Below are positions 34,385 to 44,970 of a DNA stretch of 64,000 nt, one piece after another. The stretch's first letter is position 1; the number at the start of each line of letters is the position of its first letter. The stretch spans positions 1 through 64,000 of the forward strand of contig CAVNUY010000012.1 of NCBI GenBank assembly GCA_963691655.1, in the 5' to 3' direction. A model generated the notes under the pieces. The model was not told the DNA's origin and did no database searches. It saw nothing but the letters and a program-made list of their open reading frames with translations. The translations under genes were made by a program, and so were the position numbers. Origin of the DNA: Toxonevra muliebris (Eukaryota; Arthropoda; Insecta; Diptera; Pallopteridae).

Positions 34385-36596
34385 TTTTATTGTAAACTTC
34401 GTTGTCCGGACCTGGCAAAGTAGGGGTAATGTAAAAATTACAACAACTAAAACTTTTGCAAGAGATATATCTATATGAGCGTGAGTCTCCGATCAAAATC
34501 GAATCATTACACTAATCACATCATTTACATGAGTAGTTCCACTTCCACGTGTTTAATGGTGTCAGCATTCTTCTCAGTTATTGCTATCAACATCCCATCT
34601 TAACATACAAACCTTCACCATCTTTCTTACTAAGGCTCTCTAATAACTATCAACATACATCCTTTACAAATAAATTTGTATTGCTTGTCTTACTATGGTT
34701 CCCCTTATCGCTGCCTTAATTTGCTAAAGCCTTAACACGCATTTTTCAAATTTTACAGGAGAATTTCGAGAATTTGGAATTTAAGCAAAAAGAAAAGATT
34801 GCAAGTTTTCAGTGTAGGTTTCTAAAATTTTCGGAACAGGGAACATTTTTTATCATAATCCATTGAAAACTCTATACTGAAAAATGGATGTTAGGGCCTT
34901 AGCAAAATAAGGCAGAGATATATACCTTTTAAAGCATTTCGTTTGTATACCAAAAAAACTTCCACATTCTGCTCAACAACTACTACTAACCATCACACAC
35001 AAACTGCCAGTGTGTTTCTCAGGTATACAGTTTCAAACATTTTCTTTGCATTGGAGGTGTCACGCATATTTTATTTATTCCATTCATTTTTTTTCTACCC
35101 TTTTCCATTGGCAATCAAAGCTCTCTAACCACAAATAATTTAGGAAATATACCTTATAAAACCCGGGTGGAACAGTCACTAACCCAAGTCTACCCATACT
35201 TTACCCACCAAATTCTATTGGCAAATCATATTATCATTCCAAATCTTAGTACTGCACTACAAATAGTTTCTAAGATATACAATAATGAAAATTCAGGCTA
35301 TATGGAAAGTTCCTGGAAATATATATAGAAGCATTAGAGTTGAACGGAAAAGGCCACTCCATATTTTTTCATGGAATGCCAAAATAACGTTTTTTAGAGA
35401 CGTGCCACAAATGAATACTGAATATTTCATAGCTAAAACTCAGATTATATAGGAGATGTAATGCCCCCTTTTTTCAATTTCACAGACCTTTTTCCTGTGG
35501 CATTATATTGCCAATTAATATCCTTATACTAAATTTCTGGTTGTGGAGATATACCCGAAAATTATCTGAGTTATTGATGTGCATATTTCCATGAATAACA
35601 GTATGAAAACAAAATAATTATTTGTATAAAAAAGAATAACTTGGTCCACCTGTAGTTGAATTCGAACTCGCGACACCAAAAAAACTCAGAATTCCTTTGC
35701 ACAACCAAAATTTTACACTTCTTTTTAACTCACCCAAACACATTTATAAGATAACGCGATCACATTAGTAATATGTATTTGATAATGTATTATATATGTT
35801 TGCATGTTTTATATTTACCTTTGTCTTTATTTCTTGTGTATTTATTTTTTTACACCAAAAACAAAAAAAAAAAATTTGGTCCGCTTCAAGTAAGATTTGA
35901 ACCCCCACTATTCAAAAAACTATTTCCAGCATACACTACTTTATCCTACCTCCTACCCAACCCATCTACACAACACTATGAAGTGCCGCGATCAAATTAG
36001 TAATGTGTAGTTATGAAAAAGAATTTAAAACAGAAAGCTCTCACGCATTCTTTTTGCCTTTGTGTTTGTGTAGTGGAAATCGCAGGGAGCGAAATACAAA
36101 AAAACTTTGGGTTTGATTCTAGGAAAAAAAAATATATTTACAATAACAAATGTAAGGGCAACGAATTTTTAATATAAAAATGCATTATACAGGTGAACTA
36201 TTAACTTTAGATATGTGCCAAAACTGACTTTATTTTAGCAAACGATAAGATCTATAATCTTACTGTATGGTAAGATTATAGATCTTATCGTTTTAATATA
36301 CCTCTTTCAGTTTAAGCATTGCGAAATATTAACATATTTAACAGCGCTCTATTTTATATATATAGAAGATATATATAAATATTTGTAAATAAACAATTTT
36401 TCCATGACCAAATTGATAGCATACTATATTTTTATATTTATATGATGAAAGTATAGTATTTGCATATTGTATATATTGTCTTTGTAGGTATTTTTGTTGT
36501 ATATTTACTTTTTTTACATCGATGAAAAACAAAAAAGAAAAAAGGAAAAAAAAAGAAAAAAAAAAAACTGCCTCTATTTTATATATATAGATTGTT
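34385..36596 (+). repeat. Family B copy with duplicated internal module
   Basis: Colinear with 7325-8920 but rearranged: GTCCGGACCTGGCAAAGTAG at the start, TTTATATATATAGATTG at the end. The reversed B-box-like module occurs twice here (35650-35775 and 35880-36005), where the other copies have one. A stretch of about 300 bp (35160-35440) has no counterpart in the 6970-8925 copy. Confidence 0.65.
36240..36293. repeat. Perfect 24-bp-stem hairpin within family B
   Basis: AACGATAAGATCTATAATCT plus four more bases is followed by a 6-nt loop and its exact reverse complement. Other family B copies have only the left arm here, so this is a private inverted duplication, of the kind template switching produces. 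Confidence 0.9.
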
Positions 36597-36796
36597 CAAT
36601 TTTAAAATTTACTTCCATCCATATTTCATTTACGTCAATAACTTGACAAATAAATTTGATGCAAAAAAAAAAAATTATGTGTCCACATAACTTCTAGATG
36701 TTCAATTAAGCCAACAATGTCAACGATTTTCAGAAAAATGTGAAACATGTAAAAGCGAGGCCGTACTATTAGTACGTATTAAGCGAGGTCTGTCTG

Positions 36797-37544
36797 ATTC
36801 TTAGTCGAATCGACTAACATGTATTCAACTCAGCAAATGTTTTCCCGTTTCGTCAATACTTTTATTTTAAAAATTCATTTTTAAAAAATACTGAGAGAAA
36901 AAGTGCTACAAAATATAAAAAGATGTTAGGCGAATCGACAAATATGTTGCCTATGTTGTCTTAATTGGTCGGGTAGACAACTGCTAAGTGAAAATGGTCC
37001 AACAACCCAAAAAATTACAATTTGCTAAAAAAAATACGTATTGCTGTTCTTAACCTTTCGTTTGTACCTTATTGCTCCTAACATTCGCTCTTACCTGGGG
37101 AGAAAATGACCCAATGACAGAAAACTTAATTTTTTACCAAAAAAAGATATTGTTAAAGACTAATAATGTTTTCATTCCAAAAAAACGTCAACGTTTCATT
37201 TAACCTTGGAGCACTAATGTTAGTCGATTCGAATAACATCGTTTATATTTTTTAGCACAGTTTTCCTATTTTTTATTTTATTTTTTTATTTTTTTTTATT
37301 TTATTTTAATAATTTAAGTGCATCGTAACATTACAAGATTTACAATCTTATTATGAATGTGTTAGTCACAGTACCTTTTAAAAATGAATTTTTAAAATAA
37401 AAATAAAAAGGCAAAACATTTATTTTATTTTTACTTTAAACATATTAAAATTATGATATATAAAACATCTGTTGACGACGATTGTTGTCTAAAAACTAAA
37501 AAATCAGATTTAAATACATGTTTGTCGATTCGACTAAGAATTAG
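36797..37544. mobile_element. Foldback-like MITE with long TIRs
   Basis: ATTCTTAGTCGAATCGAC at the left is matched in inverted form by GTCGATTCGACTAAGAAT at the right, and the match continues about 40 bp inward with few changes. A second inverted pair (about 36860-36890 with 37378-37412) suggests the arms were once longer. A third partial copy, TTAGTCGATTCGAATAACAT, is internal near 37218. There is no ORF. The left end abuts the pogo-like right end. Confidence 0.65.
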
Positions 37545-38971
37545 TATTTACGTTAAAATTAAATAGCATTAGTTCTCTAGGATTAAAAAAATTAATTTCA
37601 TAATAAAATTAAATTAATTTTCTAATTCTTAATTGTATCCGTACATCACATGCGCAATTGTTATAAGAACTTATATAATTGTCGGTGCCGTAGTTCTCCC
37701 CTAGCCACCGTTATTTTTTTTTTTAAGGGGAGAAATAGTTAACGCATTCCTGAAGCAATAAGTTATTTTTATCTATTTTGTACGCATTTAATTTTTTTTT
37801 GGTGGTGCCGTTTTTGACACCGGAATACAAACGAAATGAACAAAATCCCAAAAAGTTAAAAAAAGTTGTCCTTAATGGCACTTGGTAATAGATTTTACTT
37901 CAATTACTTATTTTCACTCCCAGAATAATTAGTTAATTTCTTAATTTAGAACAATACTAGTTAGAAATACTCTAAAACGGAGATGCACAAGCTCTTGCAC
38001 GCAGGCAGATCACCTGTTTTGATTTTTACACATGTATACGACGAAAGCATTCAGTCGGTGGTAAAACTTCATGCGAGTGGGTTGTACTCGCGCTTTTTAT
38101 GTTTTGCACTGATAAAAATGTTTGACCACAAATTGGAATAAAATTTCTATTTTGCTGAAAAATTTTTCGGCAAACCTGAATGTTAAGTATGTCAACGCAC
38201 GTTGGCACGCACTAGTCCATCTTGTCTAAAAAGATATTGTAGGCAAACCAAATTGAGTATGAATTTATTAGGAATGAGGATAGAAAAACAAAATTTCGAT
38301 TGAAGATGAAAACTCATCTTTTGCAGTGTTTTTTTCTCTATAATTCTAATTTTTGTTTCAATTTAAACTTTTTCAAACGAACATGCTTCAATTGTATACT
38401 CACAAAATAAAATTTGTATCACACAACAAATATTTCTCTAAGTGAAAACACTATATTGTAGTGGTACTAGTGTGGCCATCGCTGTTCTAAAATATAAGAG
38501 ATGTACACTGGCGGTCACAAAAACGGCACCACTTGCAATACTGCTACAATTTCGGTAATATTTCCTAACTTTGCCCAAATTTCCCTTCCCTTGTAAAAAA
38601 GATTCCCTTGTTTATGTTTTAAGAATGTATTTAAGCGGAATGTACCATTTTTTATTGCGCTTGTTTGGCGAAAAGAAGAATTTTTGAAAAAGTGCCGAAA
38701 ACAACTGCAAAGTATAAACAATTGTCGCACCACCAAAACGTCGAAATTTTTGTTCTTAGGTATCAAGGACTATGGAATACAAATACGAGAGAAAATGTCA
38801 TAACCTGAAAGAGAACCATAAATTATCGATTCAGAAGTGCAGTCACAATAAGGACTGAGCTAAAGAGCTATTACAACGTAAACATAAATGTCGAAACTCA
38901 ATGTAGTTTAGTTGTTACACCCAATATTTTATCATAAACGATTAAAAAATATATTGCTAAAAGTATCACTA
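37545..38971. other. No gene seen; possible lone Tc1-like end
   Basis: AT-rich sequence without recognisable coding. At about 38503 TACACTGGCGGTCACAAAAA looks like a Tc1/mariner terminal sequence with a leading TA, but I find no matching right end, so it stays a possibility. Confidence 0.35.
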
Positions 38972-39277
38972 CTACTACTACTACTACTATTATGGCACAA
39001 CAGACCCTGGAGGGCCAAGGCCGAGCTTTTCGCATCCATTCATGTTGTGTGAGTTATATTTATACACAAATGGAAGGGACCTACAGTTTTATGCCGAATC
39101 CGAACGGCAGAGTGAAAAGCTTTTCATAGGCATTTTTACTCTTGGAGGTTTGCTATTGCCAGCCAAGAGGTGGTGCCGTATAGAAAAATTTTTATTTTTT
39201 GATTTTTGAGCGTGCCGAGATATGAACCCGGTCACCTCTGCGTAGCAGTCCAACACACTAACCACTAGGGTACGGCG
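38972..39277 (-). mobile_element. tRNA-derived SINE with (TAG)n tail
   Basis: Read on the minus strand it starts CGCCGTACCCTAGTGGTTAG with an A-box, then a B-box-like GGGTTCATATC about 40 bases on. It continues through CTCGGCCTTGGCCCTCCAGG to a tail of about six TAG units. ATCACTA occurs directly on both sides (38965-38971 and 39278-39284), fitting a short target duplication, though the left copy merges with the CTA repeat. About 306 bp. A minus-strand open frame across it is incidental. Confidence 0.75.
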
Positions 39278-39575
39278 ATCACTATAAACATATACTGAAA
39301 TAAACCACCACCGTGCGTACACTTCAGCAGTCTAAAACAGAATGATTGATAAACTCAAATGACGACTATGCGGAACATTGAAATGAAACAAACACAATGT
39401 TGTGTTTGGTATGCTATCGAAGTGCATACGAAGTATGATTGGGAGTCAGGCAGCAAGATTTTAATGAAACAACTTATTTGGCTGTTTGAAGTTTCTATGT
39501 GTTTATATGCTCAGTGGTGTTAGTTAATCTTATTAAGTTTATTTAATATATATGTAACGTATTTTTTTTTTAATA

Positions 39576-39830
39576 GATCCTCTGGAATTTTTGCGTAATC
39601 AACCACAGTTCCTTCAGATACGCTCCTTGGTCTATCTAACTATCACTAAGATCACTGGTGAGAAATTGTGGCGGATTCCGAAACGGCCGTCTGATTTGAA
39701 ACGTATTTTTATTGACAATAATAATATCTATAGAATTAATTGTGAATTTCACAAGAATTTTAACGAAATTCATTTGAAATGCCGAAAAAAAACTCAGCAA
39801 TCCTTAAACACATGGTTGTAAAAAACAGGG
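39576..39830 (+). pseudogene. RAD23-type XPC-binding domain fragment
   Basis: After a T-rich tract and AG (39575-39576), the plus strand encodes DPLEFLRNQPQFLQIRSLVY, an almost exact match, from memory of the family, to the start of the XPC-binding domain of RAD23 proteins, which act in nucleotide-excision repair and shuttle ubiquitinated proteins. After those 20 residues the similarity stops in this frame. A shifted frame gives a weak continuation with stops, so I infer a frameshift and decay. The preceding pyrimidine tract looks like a splice acceptor, suggesting a relocated genomic exon rather than a processed copy. I found no UBL or UBA domains nearby. Confidence 0.65.
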
Positions 39831-40299
39831 AAAATATGATATATTTTTTTGACATTTGGCATTTTGGTTTCATAATAACTGCTCTTGAAATATTTCAGTG
39901 GTAAAAATGAAAAACAGAAAAACTGGAGTTAAGTTGGAAAACATTTTATCACATATTTTTGACTATAAATAATAAACTGATGCGAATTTTTAAACAATTT
40001 TTAGAATTACATATCGTTTTAAGAATGATCTTTAATTTGAAGATAAAGTCGTTAGAAACAATAGCTGTGTTTTATTCGCTACTTGTTTCTAGTTATGTAT
40101 AACTAGCAGCGATAATTGTAAGGGAAAACACCAACAAAACCACGGAGATAACAATTATAATTATAACACACAAATATCTTTCTTTTTTTCAAACTTATAA
40201 TCAGTCAAAAATGAAATTCGATTCTAGCAGTTGAGTATTTTTTCGGTTTTCAGCAACGATTTGTAAAACAAATTGTTTCTCAGCTTTATTTTTTGTTAC
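39831..40299. other. No gene seen
   Basis: AT-rich sequence without recognisable features. Confidence 0.4.
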
Positions 40300-40680
40300 T
40301 GTATTCCTGAATGAGTTTCACATTTTTTTTGGCAACGTCATCGGCAACAACTTTCTTCTCAAGTCTTTCAATTTCATTTTTGTAACTTAGATCATCTTTC
40401 CACGTTGAAAGTTCTTTGTTGAAGAAACCGGTACTGATTTCATTCAGAACATTTCACTGAGTTACAAAAGACGAAAACTCGATGTTTATGATAGAGCCAC
40501 AGTTTGGGGAGCTACGTACTCGAGGTGGGTGACAAATTTGTCCGCAGCACCTTTCTGATTTCTCGATATCTTGATGATTTATCAATTGACGCATGAACAA
40601 AAAGTAATGATAAGGTGCTTTAATTGCATCTGGTGACAGAAACCAGGCTCGAACGTACACTCGAGCAAGAAAAATACAAC
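40300..40680 (-). pseudogene. Relic of an uncharacterised animal gene family
   Basis: On the minus strand 40660-40454 reads YVRAWFLSPDAIKAPYHYF then FMRQLINHQDIEKSE. After a frameshift another frame gives AADKFVTHLEYVAPQTVALS, and further on STWKDDLSYKNEIERLEKKV with VADDVAKKNVKLI follows in the third. Together the pieces resemble a protein family of unknown function that I recall as widespread in arthropods and other animals, with Trp and aromatic-rich helices and a final VVxDVAxxxVxLI block. That resemblance is from memory and unverified. Several frameshifts and a stop make it dead. It may be a host gene relic or cargo of a mobile element. Confidence 0.45.
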
Positions 40681-41345
40681 TTATTTTTAAGAGTTCTTCC
40701 TCCTATGAGATAACTGAAACTGGTCTTGAGAAAGGTATATCTTGGATGCATAAACCATTGCTTACTCTTACAATTCTGGCTAATCATCTCGGTGTTGTTT
40801 CGTCATGGAAAAGTGTTGTTTAAGAAATCCAAGAACTAAAAATGGATTTATCTGAAAAAATGACTTTCCGGGAGACAATGTACAACTTCATGGTCGATAA
40901 GGGTCACCTAGCAGTTGTCCCATTGAGCTCAAATTTTACACAAATTGTTTTAATTTATTTATTATTGATTGGAATAAGATAGGGGATTGGGAGCTAAACT
41001 TTTAGAAAGTTGAAATATAAGGGCCACCTTAATGTACATACATATATTTTCTACTCCCGCTAAAGCAGTGATTTTTACAACGATGAATGCAATGCTTTGA
41101 TCTATGAATCTTATTGATAAATAACTATATATTAATTATCCTCGACGCAAACCATACATCGCTGCCTACTGTTAGTTAAAACCGCTTATAATATAATAAT
41201 AATTATAATAGCTATGCCATCTGTTAGTTGGCGGTAAATGCTAGAGAATAAATTTTCGGTGCACATGTGAAATTCGGATATAGTGCATACACATACTCTC
41301 TCTCTCTCAGAGCGCCAGCAGTGAAGTGAAGTATAGGTACGATTA
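40681..41345. other. No gene; short family C fragment
   Basis: Near 41040-41110 TACTCCCGCTAAAGCAGTGA and ACGATGAATGCAATGCTTTG match family C at 3330-3380. A (TC)n run lies near 41296-41308. Nothing else is recognised. Confidence 0.5.
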
Positions 41346-41490
41346 CCATACCAACAAAATTTGTGGGGACAAAATTGAAAGCAAAAAGGACAAAAATGGT
41401 AAACAAGGCACCAAATTTATTTTACATTATTTTATTTATTTAACAAGTAAATATATCACATTGTAAAATGAGTATAACAAACAGACTGGG
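41346..41490 (+). mobile_element. Left-end fragment related to hAT-2
   Basis: AAAAGGACAAAAATGG, then TTTATTTAACAAGTAAAT and ACATTGTAAAATGAGTATAA match hAT-2 at about 14130-14230 in order and spacing. The terminal inverted repeat itself is degraded and no right end follows. Confidence 0.6.
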
Positions 41491-41550
41491 GATTTAGTGA
41501 ATAAATTTCGCTCTTCACTACTTTTAATGCCAATGGGACTAAGGCTCCAT

Positions 41551-41766
41551 TACCACTGAATATTTAGTGATAGTGGAAATAAAAATCAACTACCACTAAA
41601 CTTGTAGTGGAAATAAAAACCAACTACCACTAAATCTGTAGTGGTAGTGGAAATTAAAATCAACTACCACTAAACCTTTAGTGGTAGTGGAAATAAAAAA
41701 TAACTACCACTAAACCGGTAGTGGTAGTGGAAATAAAAATTATCTACCACTAAACCTTTAGTGATT
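41551..41766. repeat. Minisatellite of palindromic 40-bp units
   Basis: Five units and a partial sixth start TACCACTAAA and contain TAGTGGTAGTGGAAATAAAA. Unit starts are 41551, 41591, 41625, 41665, 41705 and 41745; all full units are 40 bp except the second (34 bp, lacking one GGTAGT). Each of the later units holds its own inverted repeat, TACCACTAAA with TTTAGTGGTA or a close variant, so the array can fold as a row of hairpins. Confidence 0.9.
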
Positions 41767-41889
41767 TTTTTTTGTTGGAACAGCAAAAGAAGTATTCAAG
41801 AATACATCACTCAGACAAGTTTTACGTCTATTGTACTATATCCTGTGTTTCTTTTTGCTATTCTTTAAATCTACCATATCTATTAATAA

Positions 41890-42364
41890 ATCTAAGCAGA
41901 TTCTGCGGTGTTAAAGAGCTCAGGTGTTCGTCTCCCAACATTTCAGTGCCAAATATGCTTACTCTGATCTGGCAGAAAGCGGGGCAGACACTAAGAAGGT
42001 CTCTTCGCATTCTTCCTCCAAACCACAGGAAGCTCCTAGGTCAATCATATGCAAATGTTTGGTCCAAGAGAAGTGACCTGTATATGACAGCCTTAGAAGA
42101 AAAAAATAACCTGTAAAACATTTTTAAAAAACACAAATACAAAAATGTGATGTGAATATAGACTGATAGAATTTTCCTGAGCGTAAAAACTAAACAAACA
42201 AGCAGTAAGAATAAAAACAAATTATGATTTCAACCAGTGTACACATATATTAGAATTTGAATATTCAAAATTTCCTTATCGTAATATAATCGTCTGTGGC
42301 TCAGTGGTTGAGTCGTAGCTTTATCAACCAAAATTGGTCGCTTGTTCAAACCCCGGCTGCTGAA
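41890..42364 (+). mobile_element. 5'-truncated LOA-type LINE copy
   Basis: Coding remnants show the C-terminal cysteine cluster RFCGV and end with the 3' UTR that begins ATATGACAGCCTTAGAAGAA. From 42079 to 42364 it matches, in inverted orientation, the 3' end of the larger copy at 44083-48385. The two 3' ends lie about 1.7 kb apart and face each other. Frameshifts show it is dead. Confidence 0.7.
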
Positions 42365-42372
42365 TTTTTTTT
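42290..42372 (+). other. tRNA-like 3' end of the LOA LINE plus T-run
   Basis: TGGCTCAGTGG (42297-42307) fits a pol III A-box and TTGTTCAAACCCC (42342-42354) a B-box; GCTC and GAGT can form a D stem. A T-run follows at 42365. The same unit ends the other LOA copy (44083-44158). The fold is imperfect in both copies, so it is tRNA-derived rather than a working tRNA. Confidence 0.6.
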
Positions 42373-42375
42373 GTT

Positions 42376-44064
42376 ATTTGTTAAAAAATTTCAATTTTTC
42401 ATTTTATTTCAAATTGCTGGAGTATTATATTTTTTGCGGTGTTGTCGAGTTTCTTTCTTTTTCTTCTACTATAAAATCAAAATTGAATTTGCATTTTCGT
42501 AACCAAAATTACGATTGTTGAATAAAAAATGGTTTTTGTTTCATTCATTTCGTTGTTATTATTTGGTTTATTATGTGATATTGTACTCACAAATTCAAAT
42601 TATGCCCTTATTATGGGTAATATGATGGTATCATCGTTCTGTACGCATTGTTTTTCTTTTTAAGTAGAACACAGTTTCAGATGTGTTAAAGAGGTCGATA
42701 TAGGACGGCAACAATTCTGTTATTTTTGTTTATTGTTTCAAAAGAAAAACTTCAACAAAGAATCTTTGGAAATGTGTAATTTACCACTCCTTTATCCACA
42801 GGGAAAACTAATTTCAAAGCAAACGTAGCTCCTCAAATTATTAAAATATGAGCAGTTGCGGTTGCAGATTTTTGAAAATACATTGGTTTTGTAGAAGTGC
42901 TGTGCAAAATGGGGTTCTTATAAAATTTACTTTTCCGATGTGCAGGCTTTATAGTACACATGTTCAACCTAGATGTACACCTTTTTTGAGGCCAATAAAA
43001 AATAAAAAAAACTGACTACGCTGAAGAAGAGGACTACGGTCTGGCCAGTGACATAAACAAAGATTAATATCCTTTCCCACAATGATTACACATATTTTTG
43101 ATATTTTTTTTTTTTCAACTTTTCATATTCATGATACTAAGAATTAGTGATCCATTTTGCTGTTAATCGTAACCGGCGATTATTACGGTAATCGTACAAT
43201 GCGGTTATTGAGAAAATTTTTATTTTATTGAGCGCACTCGTTTGTATTGCTACAAAGATATAGGCTTTCTTTTGACACAAAAAAAAACGTTCCTTTTTTC
43301 AAAACTAATTTCAATTTTAAAAAAAAGGTCAAATTTTGGATTTTGTTAATTTTATTTTTTTCAAAAGATTAAACAAAAGTCTATCGAAAACGCGTTCAAA
43401 CAAATTTTCTAAATATAATAGGTGATTCGAGATAGGGGTTGTATGACCAAAATTTAAAAAATCTACCCAGTCTAAGTCATCGAGCTTTTAACTGATTTCG
43501 TTTGGTGTGGTAACTACTACTCTTTGTGTAGGTTTGATCACTTTCAAATATTTTTAATTAGCTCCAGCAATAGAGCACTCAGAAAGGATATTTTCTACCA
43601 TAGCACTTATAAAAACTTGCTTAAGAAATAGAAATACTTCTTGTACATTTTTTTTAAAATTAAGTTAAACCAATTTTTCATTAGAGATCAATATACATTT
43701 AAATGTTAAAAAATTGCTACTAATTTTTCTTTTCTTCTCATAAGGAAGGTAAAAACTGTCGAGTATTGGATTTATAGTGTAAACTCCGTCTTATAATTTA
43801 ACTCAAGAAAAATTTTAATTCACCTAAAAACGAATATGTAATTTTCTTTTCAATTACATAAATGCAATCAAATAAATTTTTGAATAGCGTATTTTTGAAT
43901 AAAATATAGCAAATGCAATCTGAAAAGATTGCTTATTAAAAATGATAATCATAAAAGCCGTATCGGTGCATCACTAATATCATTATTTGCACTCAAATAA
44001 TTGGGAATAATACAACACATAAAAATAAAATGAAAAATTGAATAATTCCAGCAAACAATAATGA
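42376..44064. other. AT-rich DNA between two facing LINE ends, no gene seen
   Basis: I see no recognisable gene, RNA or bounded repeat in this interval. Oligo-A and oligo-T runs are common. Confidence 0.4.
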
Positions 44065-44082
44065 AAAAAAAAAAAAAAAAAA

Positions 44083-44158
44083 TCAGCAGGTTCGAACAGG
44101 CGACCAGCAAAATTTTGGTTTAAAAAGCTACGACTCAACCACTGAATCACAGACGATT
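44083..44158 (-). other. tRNA-like 3' end of the second LOA copy
   Basis: The minus strand reads CAGTGGTTGAGTCGTAGC and, 30 bases on, CCTGTTCGAACCTGC with a canonical GTTCGAA B-box core. A run of 18 T follows. It is homologous to 42290-42364 over its whole length; beyond the T-run the two copies diverge. Confidence 0.6.
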
Positions 44159-44337
44159 ATATTTTGACAAAGAAATTGTGAATATTCAAATACCTAATAT
44201 ATGTGTACTTTGGTTGAAATCATATTTCGTTTTTATTCTTACTGCTTGTTTGTTTGGTTTTTACGCTCAGGAAAATTCTATCAGTCTATATTCACATCAC
44301 ATTTTTGTATTTGTGTTTTTTAAAAATGTTTTACAGG

Positions 44338-44970
44338 TTATTTTTTTCTTCTAAGGCTGTCATATAATCCCACCAGTTGCCTACAGCTCTTTCTGTTAAG
44401 TGAAAACAGAAAGTCTGTTAGACGCTTCGAGATAACAGGTAACATGGCCTTTGTCTGTCTAAAGCCCCTCAGTTCGTCCCATTTACGACTGTGGGTCAAG
44501 TCGACCCACTCATTAATGGTGGTCTTGATGGCTGTAGACGACAAAGAGAGTACTGGTTCTGGGCCCAGGAAACCAGTTTCCGAACCCTTTCTTTCCAGAA
44601 GGTCAGCAGATTTATTTCCTGGCATTCCTGAGTGTCCAGGAATCCTTATCAACAGCAGATTATTGAGTTTTCCAACACAATCAAGCCTGGATTTACAATA
44701 CATAATCAGTTTAGAAGTAATTAGAAAATTAAGCAACGATTTAAGCACAGCCTAACTGTCACTAAATACACAGATACTCCTTTCTCTCCACCCATTATCA
44801 ATAACATGGGCCATTGTCTTGATGATTGCAAAATTTCTGCTTGAAAAATAGAAGCATACAACCCAAGAGAGAAGGGAAGGTTCACTCCATCATTTTCAAT
44901 GGAGACCTCAGAACCCGAACCAAATTCTGTTCTAGAGCCGTCAGTGAAAATATGCTTACAATCAACTCCC
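44338..44970 (-). pseudogene. RNase H domain of the LOA LINE
   Basis: HIFTDGSRTEFGSG carries the first catalytic Asp, and LYASIFQAEI the Glu. After a frameshift the next frame gives LLLIRIPGHSGMPGNKSADL, the conserved C-terminal RNase H block with the final Asp. The remaining residues reach RKSCRQLVGL, where the expected cysteine knuckle begins, then run into the 3' UTR, so a small deletion removed the CRFCG part that the plus-strand copy keeps. The domain degrades RNA in RNA-DNA hybrids during LINE copying. Confidence 0.8.

Larger units (their letters stand above)
33848..36796. mobile_element. pogo/Tigger-like TIR pair around a family B copy
   Basis: The left end CAGGTAGACCTCGCTTAA (33848-33865) and the right end TTAAGCGAGGTCTGTCTG (36779-36796) are inverted repeats with two mismatches in 18. 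A CAG-start and GACCTCGCTTAA motif followed by AC-rich decayed copies resembles pogo/Tigger termini. TA precedes the left end, but the right end abuts another MITE at 36797, so the TA duplication cannot be confirmed. No transposase is present. Most of the interior is family B (34385-36596), probably a later insertion. Confidence 0.6.

Noticed and set aside
37670..37830. GGTGCCG words flanking a T-rich stretch
   Set aside because: They are direct rather than inverted and too short to define an element.
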